Source: Paracoccus gahaiensis
Lineage (GTDB): Bacteria > Pseudomonadota > Alphaproteobacteria > Rhodobacterales > Rhodobacteraceae
Length of the DNA stretch: 64,000 bases
Assembly: GCF_005048225.1 (NCBI RefSeq)
Contig: NZ_SUNI01000006.1
Span: 62,001-126,000, forward strand
Reading direction: 5' to 3'
Shown here: positions 44,633-53,080 of the stretch, piece by piece
How the letters are laid out: every line of letters starts with the position of its first letter
How positions within the stretch are numbered: position 1 is the first letter of the stretch
The notes under the pieces: generated by a model
The model's database searches: none
What the model saw: only the letters and a program-made list of their open reading frames with translations
Told to the model about the DNA's origin: nothing
Translations under genes and position numbers: made by a program

Positions 44633-45648
44633 GCGACGTGGACGTGAACGATGTGATCCGGAACGGCGGGTCGGTCCATGTGGTCATCCTCAACTGGCGC
44701 AGCGCGCCCATGACGCTGCGCGCCGCCGAGGCGGCGGTGACGGCGATGGAGGGCATCCCCGGCACAATCACGCTGGTCGACAACGATTCCGGCGATGGCA
44801 GCTTTGAGGCGATGACGGATCACGCGCAGGCGCAGGGCTGGACCGAGGGCGACCGCCTGCGGGTGCTGCAATCGGGCCGGAACGGCGGTTTCGGCGCGGG
44901 CAACAACGCGGCGCTGCGGGTGCCCCCGCACCATCCCGCCGATTTCGTGCTGGTGGTGAATTCCGACGCCTTCCTCGCCCCCGACACGATCGGGGCGATG
45001 CGCGATTACCTGCAGGCCCATCCGCGCGTGGGTCTGCTGGGCTGCCGCGTGGTGGGCGAGCATGGCAACCACCACACCACCCATTTCCGCTTCCCCACCG
45101 CCGCCGGCGAGCTGGAGGACAGTGCCCGCACCGGCCCGCTGTCCAAGCTGCTGCGCGGCGCGGTCGTGACCCTGCCCATGCCGCAGCAGGCCGGGCCGGT
45201 CGATTGGGTGGCGGGCGCCGCGCTGATGATCCGCGCCGAGGTGCTGGCCGAGGTCGGCGGCTTCGACGAGGCGTTCTTCCTCTATTACGAGGAAACCGAC
45301 CTCTGCCTGCGCGCGGCGCGGGCGGGCTGGCCCACGCATTACCTGCCCGATGTCCATGTCGTCCATATCGGCTCGGTCAGCACGGGGATGCGCGGCTGGA
45401 CCCTGCCGCCCGACTACTGGTTCGCCTCGCGTGAGCAGTATTACCGCCAGAACCACGGGCGGGCCTATGCCGTCCTGACATTGGCGGCGCATCTGACGGG
45501 GCTTGCCATCCGCCGCCTGCGCGGCCTCATGGGCCGCCCCGATCCCAATTTTCCGCATGGCCAGGGCCGTGCGCTGATCCGCCACGCGCTGGCCCCCTCG
45601 CGGCCCAGACAGATCTTCCGACCGGAGAATGACCTTGACCCAGCTTGA
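44629..45648 (+). CDS. Glycosyltransferase family 2 (rhamnosyltransferase-like)
   Basis: 339-residue GT-A enzyme starting at a GTG that overlaps the PKS stop codon, with GGAG upstream. Visible motifs are VVILNWRSAPMTL, VDNDSGDGSFE, the NSD metal-binding variant of DXD (VLVVNSDAFLAP), WVAGAALMIRAEVLAEVGGFDEAFFLYYEETDL and a C-terminal membrane-proximal segment. The pattern fits WbbL-type rhamnosyl or similar transferases. It is coupled to both the PKS and the following NRPS, whose start lies 20 bases inside it, so the sugar may be added to a PKS/NRPS product or the loci simply share control. Confidence 0.85.
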   Translation: MSDVDVNDVIRNGGSVHVVILNWRSAPMTLRAAEAAVTAMEGIPGTITLVDNDSGDGSFEAMTDHAQAQGWTEGDRLRVLQSGRNGGFGAGNNAALRVPPHHPADFVLVVNSDAFLAPDTIGAMRDYLQAHPRVGLLGCRVVGEHGNHHTTHFRFPTAAGELEDSARTGPLSKLLRGAVVTLPMPQQAGPVDWVAGAALMIRAEVLAEVGGFDEAFFLYYEETDLCLRAARAGWPTHYLPDVHVVHIGSVSTGMRGWTLPPDYWFASREQYYRQNHGRAYAVLTLAAHLTGLAIRRLRGLMGRPDPNFPHGQGRALIRHALAPSRPRQIFRPENDLDPA

Positions 45649-48600
45649 TATCGCGCTGATCGGCAATGCCTCGCTGACGCTCGAGGCGGCCCGCCTTCTG
45701 ACCGCGCGCGGCCACCGCGTGGTGTCTTTCACCGTCGAGGACCCGGCGCTGGCCGAGGCCGCGCGGGCGCAGGATCTGCCCGTGGGGCCGGTGGCGCCCT
45801 GCGACTATCTGCTGTCGGTGGCGCATCTGACGGTGATCCCGCCCGAGGTGCTGGCGCTGGCCCGGCGCGGCGCGGTGAACTTTCATGACGGGCCGCTGCC
45901 CGAGCGCGCCGGGCTGAACGCGCCGATCTGGGCGCTGCTCGAGGGCGCGTCCGCCCATGCCATCACCTGGCACCGCATCGGCGGCGGCGTGGACGAGGGG
46001 CCGGTGCTGCTGCGCGTGCCCGTCGAGATCGCCCCGGGCGAGACCGCGCTGACCCTGAACGCCCGCTGCTGGGAGGCCGCCCTGCGCAGCCTGCCCGATC
46101 TGGCGGCGATGCTGGAGCGCGGCGAGGATGCGGGCACGCCCCAGCCCCATGCGCCCGACCGCCGCCACATGCGCATCGACCGGCCATCGGGCGCGGCGAT
46201 GCTGGATTTCGCGCAAGGGGCGGACGCGATCGCGCAGCTGGTCCGGGCCCTGGACCATGGCCCCTACTGGAACCCGATGCTGCGCCCGCGCGTGGCGCTG
46301 CCCCAGGGGCTGCTGCTGGTGGGTCAGGCCGATCCCGCGCCGCGCCCCGATGCCCCCGCCGCGCCCGGCACTGTCCTGCGCGCCGGCGCCGACGAGCTGC
46401 TGGTGGCCTGCGGCGACGGGCGGACCATCGCCCTGTCCGGCCTGACCGGAATGGACGGCCAGCCCCGCCCGCATGGGCTGTCGCAGGGCGACCGCCTGCC
46501 GGTGAGCGCTGCCGCGCCCGATCTGGACGCCGCCATCCGCCGCGCCGCCCGTGACGAACCCTTCTGGCGCGCGCGCATGGCCCGGCTGGCGCCCTTGGTC
46601 CTGCCCGAACTGACCGCCTCGGATGCCGCCCCCGACTGGCAGGCGGCGCGCCTGGTCCTGCCGCAGGCGCAGGAGGCGGGCCGGGTGCTGGCCGCCCTCG
46701 TCGGCGCGCTGGTGCGGATGACCGGCTCGACCGCCTTCGACATCGGGTTGTCGCCGTCCCTGCCGGAGGGGGTGCGCGATCACATGCACGGCTTCCGCCC
46801 GCTGGCCGTCGATGCCGACGACCAGACCTTGGCGGCGCTGGCCGAAACGCTGTCCCGCGATCTGGCGGCCCTGTCCGCGCGCGGCCCGATCCTGGCCGAC
46901 CTGATCGCCCGGGCGCCGGAATTGGGCCGTCCCGGCACGCCGGGACTGGTCGTGGCCCGCGACCCTGCCGATGCGCCCGAAGGCGCGGCGATCTGCCTCG
47001 ATTTGCCCGACAGCGCGCAGGCCGAGATCCGCGTCTGGTGGGACCGCGCCCGTCTGCCGCAAGCTGCATGGCAGGCCATCTCGGACCTGACCGAGACGCT
47101 GGCCGCCGCCGATCCGGCCCTGCCGCTGGCCAAGGCGCCGACCCTGCGCGACGGCCGTGCGGCGACCGTGGCCACCAATGACGCGACCGCGGGCGACGCG
47201 CCCGCCACCATCGCGGCAGCCTTCGCAGCCCAGGTCGCGGCCACCCCCGACGCCCCCGCGCTGGTCTTTCGCGGCGAGACGCTGAGCTATGCCGAGCTGG
47301 ACCGCCGCGCGACCGCGCTGGCCCGGCAGCTGGCGGCGATGGGCGTCGGTCCCGACCAGCCGGTGGGGCTTTACGCCCCGCGCGGGCTGGGGCTGGTCAC
47401 CGGCGCGCTGGCGATCCTCAAGGCCGGGGGCGCCTATGTGCCCCTGGACCCGGATTATCCCGCCGAGCGGCTGGAACATTACATCGCCGACAGCGGCGCG
47501 CAGGTGGTGCTGGCCGATCCGCGCATCGCCGACAGCCTGCCGCCGCACAAGGCGCGCGTGCTGACGCTGGACGCGACCGGCGCGGGCACCGATCCGACGC
47601 CCTCGGGTGGTGCCGATCTGGCCTATCTGATCTATACCTCGGGCTCGACCGGCACGCCCAAGGGGGTGATGGTCGAACAGCGCAACGCGATCAACTTCTT
47701 CGCCGGCATGGACACCGCGCTGCAATCGCCCGAACCCGGCACTTGGCTGGCGGTGACCAGCCTGTCCTTTGACATTTCCGTGCTGGAGATCTTCTGGACC
47801 CTCACGCGCGGCTGGAAGGTCGTCATCGCGGGCGACCTGCTGGGCGGGGATGCGGGCGAGGGCCCGCGCGCCGGCATGCAGATGTCGCTCTTCTACTGGG
47901 GCAACGATGACGGCGCCGGCCCGCGCAAATACGAGCTGCTGCTGGAGGGCGCGAAATTCGCCGACCGCCACGGCTTTGCAGCCGTCTGGACGCCCGAGCG
48001 CCACTTCCACGCCTTCGGCGGCCCCTATCCGAACCCGGCGGTCACCGGGGCGGCAGTCGCGGCGGTGACGAAGAACATCGCCGTGCGCGCGGGCTCCTGC
48101 GTGGCGCCGCTGCACCATCCCGCCCGCATCGCCGAGGAATGGGCGGTGATCGACAACCTGACCAACGGGCGGGCGGGGCTGGCCATCGCCTCGGGCTGGC
48201 AGCCGGACGATTTCGTGCTGCGGCCCGAGAACACGCCCCCCGCCAACAAGCCCGCGATGCTGACCGTGATCGACCAGCTGCGCCGGCTGTGGCGCGGCGA
48301 GGCGGTGGAATTCCCCCGCGCCGACGGCACCCCCTTCGCGGTGGTCAGCCAGCCGCGCCCGGTGTCGAAGGAGCTGCCGATCTGGGTCACCACGGCGGGC
48401 AATCCCGCGACCTGGCAGGAGGCGGGGCGGATCGGCGCGAACGTGCTGACCCATCTTCTGGGCCAGAGCGTGGCGGATATCGCCGCGCGCATCCCCGAAT
48501 ACCATGCGGCCCTGCGCGAGGCGGGGCACGATCCGGCGGATTTCACCGTCACCCTGATGCTGCACAGCTATCTGGCCGACACGCGCGAACAGTCGATGGA

Positions 48601-50254
48601 GGTCGCGCGCGAGCCGATGAAGGACTACCTTCGCGCCGCTGCCGCGCTGGTCAAGCAATATGCCTGGGCCTTCCCGGCCTTCAAGCGCCCGGCGGGCGTC
48701 AGCGACCCCATGGCGATCGACCTGTCCACGCTGGACGAGGGCGAGATGGAGGGGATCCTCGACTTCGCCTTCCAGCGCTATTTCAACGACAGCGGCCTCT
48801 TCGGCACCGTGGACGAGGCGGCGGCGCGCGTGGCCGAGCTGAAGGCCATCGGCGTGACCGAGATCGCCTGCCTGATCGACTATGGCATCGCGCCCGCGCA
48901 GGTGCTGACGGGGCTGGACTATCTGGCCCGCCTGCATGACCGCGTGAACCCGGCGACCGAGGGCGATTACGGCATCGCGGCCCAGATCGCGCGCCACAAG
49001 GTCACCCATCTGCAGGCCACGCCCTCCATGGCGCGGCTGCTGCTGGAGGATCCGGCCTCGCGCGCGGCGCTGTCGCAGCTGCAGCTGATCTGCCTGGGGG
49101 GCGAGGCGCTGAGCCCCGGCCTGCTGGCCGATTTGCGCGCCGCCAGCCCGGCGCGGATCATGAACATGTACGGGCCCACGGAAACCACAATCTGGTCGGC
49201 CACCGCCGATCTGGGTCATGCGGGCGATCAGGTCTGGCTGGGCGATCCCATCGCCGCCACCAGCCTGCACCTGCGCGATCCCCAGGGCGATCCGGTGGGC
49301 GACGGCGTCGCCGGAGAGCTGTGGATCGGCGGCGCGGGCGTCACGCGCGGCTACTGGAAGCGCGACGCGCAGACGGCGGCGGCCTTCCCCGAGACGCCCG
49401 AGGGGCGGCTCTACCGCACCGGCGATCTGTGCCGGCGCGACAGCGCGGGACGGCTGCGGTTCCTAGGCCGGGTGGACCAGCAGGTCAAGCTGCGCGGCTA
49501 CCGGATCGAGCTGGGCGAGATCGAGGCGCGGCTGGCTCGCCTGCCCGGCATCGCCGAGGTCGCGGTGGTGGCGCAGGCCCAGGGGTCGGGCGAACGCCAG
49601 CTGATCGGCTTCGTCACCGGGGCGGCGGATCTGGACCCGGCCGATCTGCGCCGGGCGCTGTCGCGCGATCTGCCCGATTTCATGGTGCCGCTGCGTATCC
49701 ATGTCCTGCCCGCCATGCCGCTGACGCCCAATGCCAAGATCGACCGCAAGGCGCTGGCCAGTGCCGCTCCGCCGCCCGCGCCGCGCCCGGTGCCCGCGAC
49801 CGTGGTGGCGCCGGCGCCTGCGCCCGTGGCGCCGCGCCCGAACGGGGCGGCCCCGGTGGCCCCGGCCCCGGCGGTTGCTGGCGATGCGGCGGATCTGCAG
49901 GACCGGATCGGACAGCTGATGGCGCGGATCCTGGGCCTGCCGGCCGTGCAGCCCGGCGACAATTTCTTTGATCTGGGCGGCCATTCGCTGCTGGCGGTGC
50001 AGCTTCACCGGGCGATCCGGGACGAGCTGGGGGTGGCGCGCAGCTCGATCACCGACATCTTCCGCTTTCCGGTGATGGGCAATCTGGCCGCGCATCTGGC
50101 AGGCACGCGGCAGGCGGCGGCGCCCGCCGCAGCGCCTGCGCCGACCCCGACCCCCGCAGTGGCGGATGCGCCCGCCCCGGCGGCGGCGACCGACCTGATG
50201 GCGGCCCGGCGGGCGCTGCGGGCGCGGATGAGGCCGCAAGGCCCCGGTCAGTGA
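45629..50254 (+). CDS. NRPS: formyltransferase-A(luciferase-like monooxygenase insert)-PCP
   Basis: 1541 residues. An N-terminal formyltransferase (about 1-180) keeps the catalytic Asn84/His86/Asp122 (VNFHDGPLP, GGVDEGP). A poorly defined, condensation-like stretch lacking HHxxxDG follows to about 510. The adenylation domain has TSGSTGTPK near 668 and is interrupted between motifs A4 and A5 by a complete MupA/Atu3671-type luciferase-like monooxygenase (about 750-1107; SLFYWGNDDG, WTPERHFHAFGG, APLHHPARIAEEW). It then resumes with MYGPTETTIW, YRTGDL and NAKIDRKAL. A Pro/Ala linker leads to a PCP with Ser1453 (LGGHSL). The pocket reads about D-I-L-S-C-G-M-I-W-K, close to glycine codes. There is no TE. 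An internal TTG at 45635 is better spaced from GGAG than the ATG. The PCP needs the downstream Sfp-type enzyme. Confidence 0.92.
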   Translation: MTLTQLDIALIGNASLTLEAARLLTARGHRVVSFTVEDPALAEAARAQDLPVGPVAPCDYLLSVAHLTVIPPEVLALARRGAVNFHDGPLPERAGLNAPIWALLEGASAHAITWHRIGGGVDEGPVLLRVPVEIAPGETALTLNARCWEAALRSLPDLAAMLERGEDAGTPQPHAPDRRHMRIDRPSGAAMLDFAQGADAIAQLVRALDHGPYWNPMLRPRVALPQGLLLVGQADPAPRPDAPAAPGTVLRAGADELLVACGDGRTIALSGLTGMDGQPRPHGLSQGDRLPVSAAAPDLDAAIRRAARDEPFWRARMARLAPLVLPELTASDAAPDWQAARLVLPQAQEAGRVLAALVGALVRMTGSTAFDIGLSPSLPEGVRDHMHGFRPLAVDADDQTLAALAETLSRDLAALSARGPILADLIARAPELGRPGTPGLVVARDPADAPEGAAICLDLPDSAQAEIRVWWDRARLPQAAWQAISDLTETLAAADPALPLAKAPTLRDGRAATVATNDATAGDAPATIAAAFAAQVAATPDAPALVFRGETLSYAELDRRATALARQLAAMGVGPDQPVGLYAPRGLGLVTGALAILKAGGAYVPLDPDYPAERLEHYIADSGAQVVLADPRIADSLPPHKARVLTLDATGAGTDPTPSGGADLAYLIYTSGSTGTPKGVMVEQRNAINFFAGMDTALQSPEPGTWLAVTSLSFDISVLEIFWTLTRGWKVVIAGDLLGGDAGEGPRAGMQMSLFYWGNDDGAGPRKYELLLEGAKFADRHGFAAVWTPERHFHAFGGPYPNPAVTGAAVAAVTKNIAVRAGSCVAPLHHPARIAEEWAVIDNLTNGRAGLAIASGWQPDDFVLRPENTPPANKPAMLTVIDQLRRLWRGEAVEFPRADGTPFAVVSQPRPVSKELPIWVTTAGNPATWQEAGRIGANVLTHLLGQSVADIAARIPEYHAALREAGHDPADFTVTLMLHSYLADTREQSMEVAREPMKDYLRAAAALVKQYAWAFPAFKRPAGVSDPMAIDLSTLDEGEMEGILDFAFQRYFNDSGLFGTVDEAAARVAELKAIGVTEIACLIDYGIAPAQVLTGLDYLARLHDRVNPATEGDYGIAAQIARHKVTHLQATPSMARLLLEDPASRAALSQLQLICLGGEALSPGLLADLRAASPARIMNMYGPTETTIWSATADLGHAGDQVWLGDPIAATSLHLRDPQGDPVGDGVAGELWIGGAGVTRGYWKRDAQTAAAFPETPEGRLYRTGDLCRRDSAGRLRFLGRVDQQVKLRGYRIELGEIEARLARLPGIAEVAVVAQAQGSGERQLIGFVTGAADLDPADLRRALSRDLPDFMVPLRIHVLPAMPLTPNAKIDRKALASAAPPPAPRPVPATVVAPAPAPVAPRPNGAAPVAPAPAVAGDAADLQDRIGQLMARILGLPAVQPGDNFFDLGGHSLLAVQLHRAIRDELGVARSSITDIFRFPVMGNLAAHLAGTRQAAAPAAAPAPTPTPAVADAPAPAAATDLMAARRALRARMRPQGPGQ

Positions 50255-50952
50255 TACCCGCTGCGCTGCACGCCCTGCTGCCTGACAGTGTGGGCGCGGC
50301 GCTGCGCCGGATCGATGCCCCCGCCCCGCCGCTTTGGCCGGGCGAGGCCGAAGGGATGGCCCGCGCCATCCCCGCAAGGCTGCAGGAATTTGCCGCCGGG
50401 CGCGCCGCCGCCCGCGACGCCCTGCAGCAGGCGGGGCTGGCGCCCTGCAGCCTGCCCACCGGCCTCGATCGTGCGCCGCTCTGGCCCGAGGGTGCGGTGG
50501 GGTCGATCAGCCATGCGGGGGGCTGGGCGGCGGCGGTGGCCGCGCGCCGCGATGCATGGACCGGAATCGGGCTGGATCTGGAGATCGCCGCCCCGATGCC
50601 CGAGGACATGGCCGCGCTGGTCCGCGCGCCGGGCGATGACGATGGCGGGCTGCTGCCCCCGGCCCTGTCGGCCACGTTGGTCTTCAGCCTCAAGGAGGCT
50701 GCGTTCAAGGCGCAGTTTCCGCTGACGGGCCTGTGGCTGGAGCCGCGCGACGTCCCCCTGACGCTGACGCCGGAGCGGTTTCACCTGCGGGTCGGGGGGG
50801 TCGCGCTGTCGGGCCGGTGGGCCCGGGCGGGCGCGATGTTCGCCTCAGTCCTGCTGGTGGGCGCGGAACAGGGCCGCCAGCTTGGCCGCCTCGGCATGGA
50901 TGTCATGGCGCGACAGGGCGCGGGCGCGGGCGGCGAGGCCCATCTGGCGTAG
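50251..50952 (+). CDS. 4'-phosphopantetheinyl transferase (EntD/Sfp-type)
   Basis: 233 residues, starting at a GTG overlapping the NRPS stop. The motifs WPEGAVGSISHAGGW, GIGLDLE (Mg-binding Asp/Glu) and FSLKEAAFKAQFP are the EntD-type signature. It would transfer the phosphopantetheine arm from CoA to Ser1015, Ser1785 and Ser1453 of the three synthases. Direct coupling to the NRPS supports a shared pathway. The last 36 codons (after about residue 197) overlap the convergent glycosyltransferase gene by 108 bases and have no family counterpart, so the C terminus may be dispensable. Confidence 0.88.
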   Translation: MIPAALHALLPDSVGAALRRIDAPAPPLWPGEAEGMARAIPARLQEFAAGRAAARDALQQAGLAPCSLPTGLDRAPLWPEGAVGSISHAGGWAAAVAARRDAWTGIGLDLEIAAPMPEDMAALVRAPGDDDGGLLPPALSATLVFSLKEAAFKAQFPLTGLWLEPRDVPLTLTPERFHLRVGGVALSGRWARAGAMFASVLLVGAEQGRQLGRLGMDVMARQGAGAGGEAHLA

Positions 50953-52104
50953 CTGTTCGGGATCGGTCGTTGCCGCCCGATCCAGCGCGCGGGCCAGCGC
51001 CTCGGCATCGCCCGCCGGGACCAGCCAGCCGGTCTGGCCGTCGACCATCAGCTCGGGGATGCCCGCGATGATCGTGGCGATGGCGGGACGGGCGGCGGCC
51101 ATCGCCTCCATCAGTGCGACGGGCAGGCCTTCGGCAAAGCTGGGCAGGACCATCGCATGGGCCTGCGCCAGCGCGGCGCGCACCCCGGCCTCGTCCGCCC
51201 ATCCGGGCAGGGCCACGCGGTCGGTCAGGCCAGCATCCGCGATGGCCGCGCGCAGGGCCGGGGCCAGCGGGCCGTCGCCCACCAGCGTCAGATGCACGGG
51301 GGCGGTGGTGCGGGCCATCGCCTCGATCAGCAGCATCTGGCCCTTCTGCTCGGCAAAGCGACCGACGCAGACCAGCCGCAGGGGATGGTCCGGCGAGGGG
51401 CCGGGCGGCAGGGGCAGGGGGTCCGGGAAGGCAGCGGGGTCGATCCCGCAATGCACGACCTTCAGCCGGTCCCACCGGTCGAACGGCGCCCACCGGGACA
51501 GCTGGCTGCGCCCGAAGGCGCTGACGGCCACCGCAAAGCGCGCCTCGCGCAGCTTGTCCCCCAGGGACAGGGCCTGGGGCGCGTCGAATTCCTCGGGGCC
51601 GTGGGTGGTGAAGCTGTAGCCGGGCCCGTCCAGCAGGCGCACATAGCGCACCACATCGGTCGAGTTCGTGCCGAAATGCGCGTGCAGATGGGTCAGGTGT
51701 TCATCGCGGCACTGGCGGGCCAGGATCGCGGCCTCGGCCAGATAGATCAGCTGCCGCAGCCGCCCGCGCCCCGGGCCGCCCCACTTGCCCGCCCGCAAGG
51801 CGGCGCGCAGGGCCGAGGGGTGGCGCAGCACCGCGCCCGCCAGCGCCAAAGCCAGCCGCGCGGCGCCGCTGTCCAGCACATAGCGGGTCTGGTCCTGTTC
51901 GGCGCGATCCTCGACCGAGGTGACGGGATCGCCGTCGCGGCGCATGGCGAAGCGCGCGACGGGGATGCCCTGCGCCTCCAGCGCCAGGATCTCGCGCCGG
52001 ATGAAGGTCTGCGAGGGGCGGGGATAGGTGTTCACGACATAGCCGACGCGCAGGGCCCTGTCGGCCTGCGCGTCGGGCAATGTCGCGGAAAGCTGTTGCC
52101 GCAT
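50845..52104 (-). CDS. Glycosyltransferase family 4 (colanic-acid type)
   Basis: 419-residue GT-B enzyme. N-terminal YVVNTYPRPSQTFIRREILALE is typical of colanic-acid WcaL-like proteins. The C-terminal CVGRFAEQKGQMLLIEAMA, VALPGWADEAGVRAAL and E-x7-E in AEGLPVALMEAMAAARP are intact. It is preceded by an ExoY-type transferase gene on the same strand (33-base gap), so the two likely form an operon. The start is an ATG after GGCGAGG; a GTG two codons upstream is possible. Confidence 0.86.
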   Translation of the reverse strand: MRQQLSATLPDAQADRALRVGYVVNTYPRPSQTFIRREILALEAQGIPVARFAMRRDGDPVTSVEDRAEQDQTRYVLDSGAARLALALAGAVLRHPSALRAALRAGKWGGPGRGRLRQLIYLAEAAILARQCRDEHLTHLHAHFGTNSTDVVRYVRLLDGPGYSFTTHGPEEFDAPQALSLGDKLREARFAVAVSAFGRSQLSRWAPFDRWDRLKVVHCGIDPAAFPDPLPLPPGPSPDHPLRLVCVGRFAEQKGQMLLIEAMARTTAPVHLTLVGDGPLAPALRAAIADAGLTDRVALPGWADEAGVRAALAQAHAMVLPSFAEGLPVALMEAMAAARPAIATIIAGIPELMVDGQTGWLVPAGDAEALARALDRAATTDPEQLRQMGLAARARALSRHDIHAEAAKLAALFRAHQQD

Positions 52105-52137
52105 GGTCACGCCTCGCCTGAAAGGTCCCTCCGCCGC

Positions 52138-52818
52138 TTAGCAGCCGGTGCAGCGGGCGACGACCGCAAAGGTGCGGAAGATCGTGGAAAGATCCAGGCG
52201 CAGGCTCAGCTCGCGGTAATAGCGTTCGTCATACAGCGCGCGGGCGGCGAAGGTCGAACCGCTGCGGGCCGAGATCTGCCACAGCCCGGTCAGGCCGGGA
52301 CGGTGCGCGGCGTAATAGGTGCCGGGATAGAGCACGCGCTGCTCCAGCATCATCGGGCGGGGCCCGACCAGGCTCATCGAGCCCAGCAGGACGTTGATCA
52401 GCTGCGGCAACTCGTCCAGCGAGGTCTTGCGCAGAAAGCGCCCGACCCGGGTGATGCGGGGATCGTTGCGCAGCTTCTGGTTCATGTCCCATTCGGCCCG
52501 GGCGCCGGGATCGGCGGCCAGATGCGCCGCAAGGATGGCATCGCCATCGGGGCGCATGGTGCGGAACTTGAACAGGCGGAATTTCTTCCAGCCGCGTCCG
52601 AGGCGCATCTGGCTGTAGATGGGCGAGCCGCCATCCAGCATGACCACTGCCGCGACGACGATCATGATGGGAAGGATGATCGGCACCGCGATCAGAACCA
52701 GCAGCGTGTCCAGAAACCGCTTGCCGCCGCTGGTGTACAGGCTTTGCGGCTCGGAAGCCGGCATGTCATACACGAATTTCGCGTGCCCGACATTCAGCCT
52801 GTCATTATCGAACAGCAT
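52138..52818 (-). CDS. Exopolysaccharide-initiating sugar transferase (ExoY/WcaJ-type), copy 2
   Basis: 226-residue paralogue of the transferase at 22349-23026, with the same layout: a polar N terminus, one membrane hairpin (about residues 38-60), FRLFKFRTMRPDGD, KTSLDELPQLINVL, SLVGPRPMM, HRPGLTGLWQISARS and an identical TGC C terminus. It would also load a sugar-1-phosphate onto undecaprenyl phosphate. Two copies flanking one cluster suggest either two sugars, two polymers, or redundancy. GGAG precedes the start. The upstream region carries the motif shared with copy 1. Confidence 0.88.
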   Translation of the reverse strand: MLFDNDRLNVGHAKFVYDMPASEPQSLYTSGGKRFLDTLLVLIAVPIILPIMIVVAAVVMLDGGSPIYSQMRLGRGWKKFRLFKFRTMRPDGDAILAAHLAADPGARAEWDMNQKLRNDPRITRVGRFLRKTSLDELPQLINVLLGSMSLVGPRPMMLEQRVLYPGTYYAAHRPGLTGLWQISARSGSTFAARALYDERYYRELSLRLDLSTIFRTFAVVARCTGC

Positions 52819-52946
52819 AATTAACTCCGACCACTAGATACGATTACACTGAGTAGATTTCTAAGGAAATTTTGCCGGTCTCCACCCAAATAACCGGCAT
52901 TTTGTCTGTGCATCCGATCTATTGGCCGACCTGAACTGAGACAACC

Positions 52947-52957
52947 TGTCTAAAAAG
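52947..52957 (-). promoter_or_regulatory. Shared CTTTTTAGACA motif upstream of ExoY copy 2
   Basis: This 11-mer is identical in sequence and orientation to the one upstream of copy 1, located 129 bases before this start (118 before the other). It lies in an AT-rich 262-bp gap (52819-53080) that otherwise contains only the palindrome noted at 53002-53017. Confidence 0.4.
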
Positions 52958-53001
52958 GGGTGTGAAATGTCGCAGGGTAAACCGCAATTCGGCGGAACCC
53001 G

Positions 53002-53017
53002 GCTGAATTGCAATTCA
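53002..53017. promoter_or_regulatory. 16-base palindrome CTGAATTGCAATTCAG
   Basis: A perfect inverted repeat in the gap between the two-gene glycosyltransferase unit and ExoY copy 2, about 184 bases upstream of the latter's start. Nearby partial copies (GCAATTCGG at about 52983, CAGAATTG at about 53015) suggest a cluster of operator half-sites. The regulator is unknown. Confidence 0.4.
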
Positions 53018-53080
53018 GAATTGTTTTAAATGCCGGGTAATGAGTCAATTACAACCCTGGGACGCGTGCAGGCCAATTGT

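Noticed and set aside
45527..49270. A 1247-codon open frame antisense to the formyltransferase-A-monooxygenase NRPS
   Set aside because: No recognisable domain; explained by high GC at third codon positions of the sense gene.
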